From NCBI RefSeq assembly GCF_037126465.1, contig NC_088201.1:191001-255000 (forward strand): a stretch of 64,000 nt of DNA. The letters run 5' to 3'. Source of the DNA: Ornithodoros turicata. Taxonomy: Eukaryota > Arthropoda > Arachnida > Ixodida > Argasidae. The position numbers and the translations under genes were made by a program. The number at the start of each line of letters is the position of its first letter. Position 1 is the stretch's first letter. Shown in pieces: positions 57,101 through 64,000 of this stretch. Below the pieces are notes generated by a model, which worked only from the letters and a program-made list of their open reading frames with translations, did no database searches and was not told where the DNA came from.

Positions 57101-60100
57101 TGATTCAATGTGCTGCCCCGTGGTTCCCGTGCAGTAGGAATTTTTCACGAAGGAGTAGCAGCACTTGTAGCCCCAGTTACCATCCTTCCAGTAGGAACCC
57201 CAGACAGTCTGAAAAAAAGTCTCTAATGAAATGCTTGGCCACCATGCGTGCCATGATGAATGATTTAAGTGTTTCGGGTGGGTGCACAATCAATGCACTT
57301 CCATATGGCAGTTGAGATAGCCAGTATGCATGAGGTAACAACTGTTGAATACCCAAAAACAAGACAGTTGATGCTGAGTCAGAATACCCCCGGATTACTA
57401 CATATAGCAAGTTGTACTAGTTCTCCGCAAGATCTCCGCTCTTGATTGTCATCTAATCTAGTACATGTCTGGAATGCTGGTATACTCTCGTCACGTATAT
57501 GACCAAATAACATTTCATTAAAGAACTGGCCATCGTGTTTGTCTTTCCATATTTCACTGCCTCAGTCTCAAACAGAGTTCTTCCTAGCTCTCAAATCTTT
57601 TGCGCTTTATTAACGGCTTCTCTTGGAGACATCTTGAAGAAAACTTGATGCATTCAGTTGCACAAGTTGAAACAGCTTCTAGTGAAATTCATACTGACGA
57701 CCTTGTCAGCATGCCGCTGGATCAGAACACTAGCTGTGCCTTGTCTTGCTATGAAAGCAATACAATTGCGGAATGTCCCGCATTCATCCATTTCCACGAT
57801 TTGCACGTACGAGTAGTATCGTTACCGACCACCGTGCGCTTTGACACTGCGCATACTTGTTGGTCCCTGTTTGTTCTGGTGTGGGTGGTTAGTTGGAAAG
57901 GATACAACGCGAGTGTGACAAAGGTCGGAACAGCATATGGACAGAAGATACTAGAAGACCACTTGTTCCTACTTGCATTCCACACACGGAATCCCATAAT
58001 ACAGTTGGTGGTACACTCAAAAAGAAATAAATGGGTTGAATTGTGAATGACAAAGATGTAAAATTCAATGTAAGAGGAAAAGGTCAAGGAGAGGTCCTGT
58101 GTGAAGCCAGGACCACAAACAAAAGTCCAATATGGGACTCGAACCTTTCGTGTCTAGTCAACTGAGGAATTTTTTTTTATTACGTGAATCCAAGAGATAC
58201 CAAAGGCTATGGAAGAGAGGAAGGTTGAAAGGAACCTCCCTGTCCAGCACACAGGGAAGGGGAGCGCTTAAAGTCAGTGTACGCTCGTTTGTACTAGTAG
58301 TACCATTTGAGTAAAGTCAATATTGTTTCATGTAGAAGAAAGTGTGGTCGACAATTTGAGCCTGTTCAGAGCTAGGTACGAGTGAATTTAGAAAAGTTGT
58401 AAAGCATTCAAGTTGATGGCGAGAAAGTGCAAGTAGACCAAACCCCATTAGCTCTATCGACTGAGGAAGAAAGCCGTGTAAGAGGAAGCCATGGGCAGGA
58501 CACCCAGCGGTGTGGAAGAGAGAGCTATAGAAACGACTCCAATTGGCCATCCGTGCAACTATACTGTGTTGGGAGTTGAGTTATGCTCACCTTAAGAACA
58601 CAAAGGAGAAACTCTACAGGGCACTAAGATCAGTGTTTCTTGCATTCAAGGTGTATGCTGTTTCACCAGCCAAAGAAAGACGTCTGAAGCATACTTATAT
58701 TACACCATTCTCGCCTTACAAATGTTTCATTTTTTGCTCTAGCATGTTCTGCAATGAATAAAATCCTCCATCCTTTGAATGAGGGAAGAAGGAGGGTAAG
58801 TCATGTGTAGCCTATTCTTGAGCAACGAGGAAAACTGTTGGTACGAGATCATGGTTACACAAGACGAGGCATGCTTGGAGTAGCACTTGTGTAATCATGA
58901 CTAGGGTTCTGACTTTTACGTCTTTTCATTTGCACAGAAAAGTGCAAACACAAGTCATGACGTAGACGGGTATAAGTAGTGCATGAGCTGAGAAGAAAGG
59001 CCTCAGCGGGACAATACTGTGTGGTGGCTCCTGTATGATGAATGAGACAGAGTGTCGAGCCACGTTAAATGTCACCTCCTTTAGGATATTTTTCAAACCA
59101 AAATGACGTTACTAATATCCCCCACTAATGGCAAACTAGAGGGCGAGGAAATAAAGCAAGCTTGCCTTACTGGGACTTACAGTGTGGTTGTTAATAAGGA
59201 TGTCCTCCTCATACTTGGAGCGTATGATTGGCTTTTCACCTCCTTTGATAATCTCCCCATGTCTAGAGAACTCGACATAGTCTTCCTGAAAGTAATAAAT
59301 GTACAAGCCAGATTACATAGTCATACCTGCCAACCTGAACAACTCAAAATTCGTGAAAGGGGTAGAAGCCAGGGTTGCCACCGTTTCCGTCAGCCAATAC
59401 CGAACTCCGGGAGGGGGGTTTGCAAGCGCAATGCAGTCCGCTTTATGTACATAGACTTTTGAATCAATATGATGTGTGAAAAGTTTTTCTTTTTTTTCAA
59501 CCAAATGTTGCTATAGTTATCTCAGACTACAAATAACTGGGTGTCAGGTTCAAAACCAGTGGAAGTTGATGGCAGCCCGGTCACGCTGAAAGGTGAGACA
59601 AGTTGGAAGGCCCCTTATTGGCCAGCTGGAATGCATAATGTTGAATTTTTATTGGTCCTGTCAATTTCATTTGCATTGTGCTATGTGAACCATGTGTTCT
59701 ATGGGTAGCTGTTACTGCCACGTCAATTTTTTTGGCCAGTCTTGGATTGGACCAAATGGATTGTGAGTATCAAATTCTTGAGTCTTGAAAGCTGAGCGCA
59801 GAGGGTTCTAATAATAGGATCTCTACAGTATCTTCATAGGGATCAACGCAGAGTGGTTTATTAGGAGAGTTATAGGCCATTGGGAGGAGCTTGTTTTAAA
59901 GCGTTTGACGACACATGACAGACAGGGTGAAGGCCGCCATTTTGGAACGGAGCCACAACCTTGACTTTCATTCCGGCCAGGTGGGCGACAAAAGATCAAA
60001 GAATGGCCAAACTCTTCCTATGAACGGATCAATGTAGCTTTCATTGCTCGTTTTAGCTATTGCTCGATCTTTGGAGACAATGACACAAATCTCAAAGTCA

Positions 60101-61494
60101 TTTTTACTATGACTTGACCCAAACATTTTATGTCTGGATTACACCTTAACCCGGACGCAAACCTTCAATTTCCCAACTGTTCGGGTGAAATCCAGACAGG
60201 TGGCAACCCTAGTGGAAGCATTAATTTTGTGCACTCAAAATAGCATTGCCACGGTATTGCAATTCCTCTACGTCATAAGTAGGGAGTGACTCTTTCGGGT
60301 TAAATGCCTTTCTCAGATTCAGGGGGTAAAAATCGGGCGCTATTTTTAAATCTGTAATTCGGGAAGAAATCGGGTGTTATCGGGTGTTTTTGTTTCTCCT
60401 CTTGTCTATTAAGTCCTTTCCTAATCTCTTTCTTCTTTTTTTATTTTTTATTTGCGGAATCGTGACCTTGCAGCGGTAATCCCCGAAGGCATAGACAGTG
60501 TTGACACACATGGGTGTATTGCTAGGAACGTAAGTGACCCATTCTTACATGTAATCGGGTTTAACCCGAAAAAGTCACTCCCTAGTCAGACGTAGCCACT
60601 ATCAGGTGGGGCCTCACTTTGTCACATTTTGGGATCATCTTCCAACACAGCAGTCACACGGGGGCACTTACACTCCACGGCTGGTTGTGATGAACCAGAA
60701 AATCCGTGAAAAGGAAGTGAGGAAGACGTCATCGGAGGAGACTGACGATAGGGCGATGGCACAGAAACACAGACATATGAAACATGCGACCTCCAGCCAT
60801 GGATAGTGATGCCACAAAACATGTGTAACAGGCTGTCTAATTCTTCAGGAATGCACAGCTTTTAAAGGGAGAGACTGAACAAAATTTGGGAAAGTTGGTA
60901 GGACAGGATTTCAAGTAAATGTTAGCAGAAACATACAGTCTGCGCAAAGATGAGTTCCTTGGGAGGTGCCTGGAGATGCTGAGCTCCGCCATACTTTTCC
61001 ATGATACTTTCTTTCATAGAGTGCCGGAATTCCTCCTTCTTGGACAGGAATTCTTTGCTGAGAAGCTCTGCCTTGGTGGGGTCAGCTTGAAGGTGGACGT
61101 CTACTCCTTTGTCGTACGCTTGCCATGCAAACACTAGTGCAACAAAAAAGAGACACCTTCAGATAAGTTAACTGAAACAGCTATTGAAAAGCTCTGGGAT
61201 CTCATCCGGCCAATGATAGACAGCACAGATGACCACCATTTTCCAGTAGCTATTGTTTTGCCGATTGGTTGTTTTAAAATGCCAACTTGTGGGACAAGAG
61301 CTGTGGTTGAAAGCTAAAAAAGTTGGATGCAATTTAATGTCCGAAATATCTACCGATAAGCTTTGGTGGACACATGTGGAAACAGTGGACAGCCAATTAT
61401 GAAGAAATTAGGCAAATAATGCTTACATTGTGCTTCTGCCACCTTCTTGGTATCGCCTGTGTATCGCACAAAATTGTCTCCTGCAAAGTGCAAC
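41970..61494 (-). CDS. SLU7: SLU7 pre-mRNA splicing factor (3' part, seven exons)
   Basis: SLU7 acts in the spliceosome at the second catalytic step, holding the 5' exon for 3' splice-site choice. Recognised exons, all minus: 61494-61427, 61133-60937, 59285-59181, 57208-57098, 47951-47892, 45441-45304 and 42131-41970 (stop TAG 41970-41972). The first four and the last match the family strongly: [87 protein letters not shown] and DPMASFL. The lysine/glutamate-rich exon at 45441 fits the KKKK...SSSEEEE stretch. The N-terminal half, with the CCHC knuckle, lies beyond 64000. Two expected pieces (around QTLMELH and ALNAEEARLL of the vertebrate protein) were not found. Introns total about 18 kb and are full of transposons. 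Confidence 0.93.
42198..45039. mobile_element. Foldback-like transposon with tandem-repeat arms
   Basis: Ends CTACAGGTTTTCCCGT and ACGGGAAAAACTGTAG are inverted. Next come inverted pieces of GGATTTAATCC-type sequence (42219-42325 and 44886-45010). The left arm then has about five tandem units of 110-135 bp, each with CATGATTTATGACCTGTTAT, TTGTTTACAGCTACAAAT and CTACAATGGGATAGTA (42340-43040). The right arm has about three units in inverse orientation (44600-44880). The unique centre (43041-44600) carries an ORF. It fills the SLU7 intron between the lysine-rich exon and the terminal exon. Target duplication was not resolved. Confidence 0.8.
43899..44249 (+). pseudogene. Transposon-type ORF inside the Foldback-like element
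   Basis: An open frame of 116 codons containing [17 protein letters not shown], then [18 protein letters not shown] and [15 protein letters not shown] remember very similar segments from repeated, transposon-like proteins of many invertebrates but cannot name the superfamily. Flanking sequence does not extend the frame clearly, so this is probably a decayed fragment. Confidence 0.6.
45304..45441 (-). CDS. SLU7: SLU7 exon (lysine-rich, then poly-Glu)
   Basis: 46 codons between TTTTATAG and [26 protein letters not shown] is followed by [18 protein letters not shown]. This charged low-complexity segment is expected upstream of the conserved C-terminus. Confidence 0.8.
45545..46287 (+). mobile_element. 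pogo/Tigger-type element, TA-flanked
   Basis: Ends CAGTCGCGCCTCGTTAATAT and TTAACGAGGAACGACTG, each next to TA (45543-45544, 46288-46289). Near 46061-46165 the plus strand encodes [20 protein letters not shown] and [10 protein letters not shown]. This resembles the C-terminal end of Tigger/jerky transposases. The rest of the transposase is lost. Confidence 0.75.
46288..47424. mobile_element. MITE (TACTGTAAACATATTTTTATT family), interrupted
   Basis: The left end TAAACATATTTTTATTTGCG and right end near 47330-47424 (AAAATTAATGCATCACGAAT, ACATTTACAGTA) match the ends of the 200-bp MITE at 53581. The intervening roughly 950 bp is foreign and unidentified. The Tigger-type element at 45545 is inserted in the left terminal repeat. 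Confidence 0.55.
47266..47301. repeat. (GATA)n microsatellite
   Basis: A short TATAGATAGATAGATAGATA run. GATA and GTATATACC words recur just outside it. Confidence 0.8.
47425..47891. other. SLU7 intron, nothing recognised
   Basis: No conserved frame between the MITE end and the 47892 exon. Confidence 0.4.
47892..47951 (-). CDS. SLU7: Probable SLU7 exon (acidic linker)
   Basis: Twenty codons ([20 protein letters not shown]) between CCTACAG and CTG|GTAGGT, in phase 0 with both neighbours. The sequence resembles the poorly conserved EECIINEITGEES region. It is supported mainly by splice sites and phase. Confidence 0.65.
49082..49320 (-). mobile_element. tRNA-derived SINE (third family)
   Basis: Minus strand: B box GGTTCGATTCCGG (complement near 49248-49260), then a conserved body AAAAGAACCCCAGGTGGTGG and an ATTATTATTA tail near 49065-49080. 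That body is common to many arthropod SINEs. Confidence 0.75.
49988..52867. mobile_element. hAT-type MITE with 8-bp TSD, host of a Tigger insertion
   Basis: Ends CAGTGTTGTATGCGTTACCG and CGGCGATACGTAGAACACTG are imperfect inverses, flanked by CTCAAAAG on both sides (49980-49987, 52868-52875). Subterminal GTATCGAAATACTGATATCG and AAAGTATCAATATCAGTAAC fit the known hAT style with GTTACTTGAGTAAAAAGTA. No hAT transposase remains. A Tigger-type element occupies its middle. Confidence 0.85.
50570..52607 (-). pseudogene. Tigger/pogo transposon with broken transposase
   Basis: Termini CAGCCAAACCCCTGATATAT and GCGGGGGTTTGAGTC lie beside TA. On the minus strand the transposase reads: CENP-B-type helix-turn-helix near 52200 ([35 protein letters not shown]); a second DNA-binding part near 51880 ([20 protein letters not shown]); [15 protein letters not shown] near 51700; [14 protein letters not shown] near 51440; and [12 protein letters not shown]...[11 protein letters not shown] near 51390. 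Pieces lie in three frames with several stops, so the copy is dead. Acidic catalytic positions are partly retained. C-terminal sequence continues to about 50699. Confidence 0.88.
53044..53126. repeat. Perfect 39-bp hairpin with 5-nt loop
   Basis: 53044-53082 and 53088-53126 are exact complements (CACAAAAATGGAAACCGCAG...) around AAAAA. CTTTGC lies on both sides (before and after), as if the hairpin were inserted with a short duplication at the outer end of the palindromic element. Confidence 0.92.
53127..53580. other. SLU7 intron, nothing recognised
   Basis: Open plus frames at 53301-53552 and 53387-53716 have no recognised family. The first could belong to the transposase remnant at 53785, but I see no supporting motif. 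Confidence 0.35.
53581..53784. mobile_element. 200-bp MITE (TACTGTAAACATATTTTTATT family)
   Basis: TACTGTAAACATATTTTTAT at the left and ATAACAATATGTTTACAGTA at the right pair over about 45 bp. It is TA-flanked. It interrupts, or abuts, transposase-like coding sequence that continues at 53785. Confidence 0.75.
53785..54377 (+). pseudogene. hAT/DUF659-like transposase remnant
   Basis: Plus strand. [40 protein letters not shown] and [14 protein letters not shown] run in one frame to 54015. Related pieces then follow in shifted frames ([15 protein letters not shown] near 54110, [11 protein letters not shown] near 54345). The [14 protein letters not shown] and RWGTWL motifs are typical of a ZBED/DUF659 transposase group. 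It continues briefly after the inserted element at 54809. Frameshifted and dead. Confidence 0.7.
54378..54808. mobile_element. Head-to-head inserted retroelement piece with 14-bp TSD (Penelope-like?)
   Basis: TTCAAACTACAAGA at 54364-54377 is repeated at 54809-54822, so 431 bp were inserted. The ends are inverted copies (TTTAATAGTATCAAGTAAAC at the left, its complement at about 54757-54778). Each arm carries CTGATGATGACGCCC and a nearby GGTGTC. Variable-length duplication points to target-primed insertion. Penelope-like origin is inferred from the hammerhead-like motif. Confidence 0.55.
54689..54720 (+). ncRNA. Degenerate hammerhead-ribozyme-like motif
   Basis: CTGATGA is followed by a six- or seven-pair stem (GACGCC/GGTGTC) with loop CGAATA and then AAAACG, where a hammerhead needs GAAAC. 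The inverted partner at 54426-54451 has loop CAAATA. The core G is absent, so self-cleavage is doubtful. Confidence 0.35.
55000..55535. mobile_element. Fold-back MITE
   Basis: GCAGAAAAACGTGACCCGCA at 55015 pairs with TGCGGATCACGTTTTTGTTC at the right end. ACTTCCGGTGGCGCACGATG near 55065 pairs with CATCGTACGCCACCGGAAGT near 55450. Pairing extends to the centre with moderate divergence. Confidence 0.75.
55858..55882. repeat. (AT)n microsatellite
   Basis: About twelve AT dinucleotides in a row. Confidence 0.9.
55883..57097. other. SLU7 intron, nothing firmly recognised
   Basis: Short open frames occur on both strands (56492-56758 minus the longest clean one) without recognised family motifs. 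Confidence 0.4.
57098..57208 (-). CDS. SLU7: SLU7 exon ([15 protein letters not shown])
   Basis: 37 codons between TTTTTTTCAG and ACA|GTGAGT. Encodes [20 protein letters not shown] and KNSYCTG. The paired cysteines are family-typical. Confidence 0.95.
57209..59180. other. SLU7 intron, nothing firmly recognised
   Basis: A 148-codon plus frame at 57600-58046 is the only sizeable ORF and shows no motif I know. A weak inverted repeat (GTTACACAAG near 58852 and CTTGTGTAAT near 58887) is present. Confidence 0.35.
59181..59285 (-). CDS. SLU7: SLU7 exon ([10 protein letters not shown])
   Basis: 35 codons between ACTTTCAG and ACT|GTAAGT. Encodes [20 protein letters not shown] and [13 protein letters not shown]. 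Confidence 0.95.
59370..60211. mobile_element. hAT-type MITE with near-perfect 8-bp TSD
   Basis: Ends CAGGGTTGCCACC and GGTGGCAACCCTA. Flanks are GTAGAAGC (59362-59369) and GTGGAAGC (60212-60219), seven of eight matching. There is no coding content. It lies in the SLU7 intron between the 60937 and 59285 exons. Confidence 0.8.
60281..60584. mobile_element. 304-bp MITE (AGGGAGTGACTCTTTCGGG ends)
   Basis: AGGGAGTGACTCTTTCGGGT and ACCCGAAAAAGTCACTCCCT are inverted ends with TTAAA next to each. GAAATCGGGTGTTATCGGG lies inside. Target duplication is unclear. Confidence 0.75.
60937..61133 (-). CDS. SLU7: SLU7 exon ([10 protein letters not shown] to LIFAQT)
   Basis: 65 codons after acceptor TGCACTAG. 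Contains [17 protein letters not shown] and [10 protein letters not shown]. Donor is ACT|GTATGT. Aligns with the family without gaps. Confidence 0.95.
61427..61494 (-). CDS. SLU7: SLU7 exon ([12 protein letters not shown])
   Basis: Acceptor CCCTTTCAG, donor CAAT|GTAAGC. Encodes [20 protein letters not shown], one of the most conserved SLU7 blocks. Enters and leaves in phase 1. The preceding exon is not visible in the window. Confidence 0.93.
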
Positions 61495-64000
61495 CTGAAA
61501 GGGCAACATCTCAACATGTTTTGCGTAAAAGCCAAGTTATACTTTGTTTCTTCAGTTCAGACGAGATTTCATCAGTCCTGAGCATTCATACATTTCCATG
61601 GATGGAAAAGTGTTATAGATCCAGTTATCGAAATGTGTTTCAATTAAGAAGCATATGATAATTTGACGCGAGTGTGCATGCACGCACACTGCACCATGCA
61701 TGTCAATGTGCTCCTACTGAACAAAAAGATCACACAACGGTTACAGTTCTGTAACGCAAATTTCAGCAACAGCACCGCCTGTATTCGCGTTTTGCGCGAC
61801 CTGTAGGTGGCGCATCTAACCTCTAACATGGCGGACGTAACCAGGTTGTCGCTTAGTTTCGATTTTAAGATTTCTGAACTGCAATGTTGATTCTCAATGC
61901 GTTGAAGGAGAACGTGTATTAAACGCTGCTCATATACTTCTGGCAGGCGTAACCGAGTTGTCCAAAGAGAAGGCTATAGTTGGAGCGTATTACTTGCCAA
62001 GTTCAGGCATTTTTGATCAAACACACTTCGTAAAGGTGAATTTCACGTTTACCGGTTGCGAGGCCGAAATAGCAAGCAGCGAGTGTCCTCCGCTGCAGGA
62101 ATGTCACAGACATGCAAGCACACAATATCTGTGCTGATGCTCTCTTACAGATAAGATCTTCTAAGTGTGTAGCACGTGCAGGAATGTAGTTTAGAATTTA
62201 CAGGGTAATGTTGCCACACCCCCGTGTCACTGGTGCGCATGTTTTTGGGAAACCTTAACAAAACGTCACATTCTTTCTGAATTCTTTCCCCCAAGTGATT
62301 TGATGTGCTGATTCAAATGCACAGTTACAAAACTGACTTGGTATACGTTTTCGCGCTATCCCCTGCGCTTTCCTGCACATAATGGCTACTCAAGTTTGAA
62401 AAAAATTGTTCTGTTTTGGAGAGACAAGGTTTTGCTTCCCTTCCTGATGTGAGTTGCACAGAAGTGTGCTTCAGAAAAAAAATAATAAGAACATTCATCA
62501 GATATGTAGGCAATACCGCTCCAAGAGCTCTGCCATGCACACACAGCCATTGCTGATGTAACAGGTTCGCTGATTTCGAGTCGCTCAATCCATCTTTTTT
62601 CCGAGGATGCGTCAAAGTAGGCGGTATTCCATGTGTGGAAAGAAGAAAATGCGAAAAGACAAACTGCTGTCCCCTTGGTGTGCAGAGTCGAATTGCGGCA
62701 CAGAACAAAAGTAGTTTGGTTTAATTTGCTGGTCGTTCTCTGCACTGTTCCCTTCATCCATGATTTCAACAGTAAAATACAGGTGCAGGTCAGCGACCCA
62801 TGCAAAAAGCAGCAACTTCTCCGCAATAGAACGCAGGGTCGGCCATATGTACCTGGATCGGCTAGTCCCGAGTTTCACCGCTGTGCGGCATCGATTTGGT
62901 GAAAAACGCGAATTGAGCCGTCATTTTAACCATCCAATTCTAGTCAAAACAGTGCATGGCAAGTCAACGGCAGCACTTTGAGATAGTTCTTGAACCACAA
63001 GCAATCGCACACTGAGAAACTCTCCCTGAATTGTCTAGTGAAGTCCTTTGTGTCTCCCTTAGCTTTCGCATGCCTGAATTAGGGGGCTCAAAAGGAGTAC
63101 ATTTGTTCGCAAGTGGACTTTGCACAGCTACCCGTGTTCCTATGCAGCAGACTGCTGTTCATCTGAATTCCCTGTGACTGTTTATTGTCGAGTTAGTCAG
63201 TGGACTACACGCACCCTGAAGTCCTTCGTTACGTTTTTGACTGTTTAGAAATGAAAGAGCTCGAACAGCAGCTTTGGGTGTGTGAAATTCTGTTTCAAAC
63301 TTGGCAACAACTTGACAGAGACGTTTCAGTTGATTCACCAAGCATACGGAGAAGACTGCATGAGCAGAACTCAATGCCACGATTGCTTTAAAGGAGCTAG
63401 GAAAGCACATTAATCACTAGCATTTTTTTGAACCAAGTGGTTAATGAGCATATTAAAATGCACCATGCGAAGTAATACTATCAACAGGTGCATAAATATC
63501 GCAGAATTCGATTTTGAAAATCGCGACCGTGCGCAACGGTGGCAATACCCGGAATGAGCCGTCGAGCCGCTTGCGTCATTTTGACGTGAGAAAGGTGGAG
63601 CCCCTGGTTTCGAAGAACGTCGTCTGCTATTTTTCACTCGGAACCCCGCTGCAACGGTGGAAGACGTTTCTTTTGCTTTTTCTTTGGCTTATCAGATACA
63701 GTAAACAAAGACTGGTCTACAGACACTGTTCAAGGTTAGACCGTGAGATTGTAGAGGCCTCCTCATTGAACTCCCCGAGCGAAGTCAACCAAAAATCGGT
63801 CAACCTCTCCCCGCTTGACGTTGCTTTCCCTAAAGCGACCTTCCGGAGTAGGTGGATTATGAAAATAAACTTCAGGTGCCAGTTGAACGCTGTTTTGTCC
63901 GTGTCTGTGTTTTGTATGCTGTTCGTTATCGTGGTGACTGTTTCTTGTTGTGTTGTTGGTGGCAATACGTATAAACACAGTGCGGCACTAAGCGCTGCTT
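61495..64000. other. SLU7 upstream intron or beyond; no gene recognised
   Basis: The preceding SLU7 exons (expected to encode YDPKTRAMRENPY and the CCHC knuckle) are not found here, so the intron probably runs past the edge. Overlapping minus frames at 62386-62878 and a plus frame at 63200-63391 have no recognisable domain. GTCGTCTGC occurs at about 63618. Confidence 0.45.

Noticed and set aside
57600..58046. 148-codon plus-strand ORF as an intronic gene
   Set aside because: No recognised motif and no flanking gene signals. It lies in a repeat-rich intron.
62386..62878. Overlapping minus-strand ORFs as SLU7 5' exons
   Set aside because: None resembles the SLU7 N-terminal half and splice phases do not fit.

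Overview
This is eukaryotic DNA, most probably from a hard (ixodid) tick. The evidence is: (i) two conserved animal genes with spliced exons and GT-AG introns; (ii) tRNA-derived SINE copies that I recognise from memory as the tick family Ruka; (iii) very dense, nested transposable elements typical of tick introns. There are no bacterial features. Start codons, operons and ribosome binding sites therefore do not apply.

Host genes: two housekeeping genes, both on the minus strand and both cut by the window edges. The 5' part of SRP72 (TPR protein of the signal recognition particle) lies between 10525 (ATG) and 2855 in six exons, and its 3' part runs off the left edge. The 3' part of SLU7 (step-II pre-mRNA splicing factor) runs from 61494 to its stop codon at 41970 in seven recognised exons, and its 5' part runs off the right edge. 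Nearly everything else is intergenic or intronic repeat.

Layout. 1-0.5 kb: decayed mariner. 2.1-10.5 kb: SRP72, its introns holding a MITE, two LINE reverse-transcriptase remnants and an LTR remnant. 11-17 kb: LINE 3' end, a Ruka SINE with an inverted extra piece, a repeat family carrying an exon-like start with a splice donor, and a large fold-back around a second SINE. 17.8-20.2 kb: three tandem units rich in a recurring inverted 9-mer. 20.7-23.4 kb: MITEs. 23.9-27.0 kb: a very homogeneous array of about eleven 292-bp units. 27.0-27.6 kb: two degenerate minisatellite blocks. 27.7-33.5 kb: a complete, very young Ty3/gypsy retrotransposon with one long gag-pol frame. 34.1-35.3 kb: a hAT element with a perfect 8-bp target duplication. 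35.6-41.5 kb: an inverted copy of the exon-carrying repeat, Ruka pieces, a TA-flanked MITE, a LINE 3' half and a GTGAGG-rich repeat. 42-61.5 kb: SLU7, whose introns contain a Foldback-like element with an ORF, a four-deep nest (Tigger inside hAT inside palindrome inside intron), a possible Penelope-like insertion with a hammerhead-like motif, and more MITEs. 61.5-64 kb: no gene recognised.

The two genes act in separate core pathways (co-translational protein targeting and splicing). They are neighbours on one strand, and nothing here suggests they are functionally coupled.
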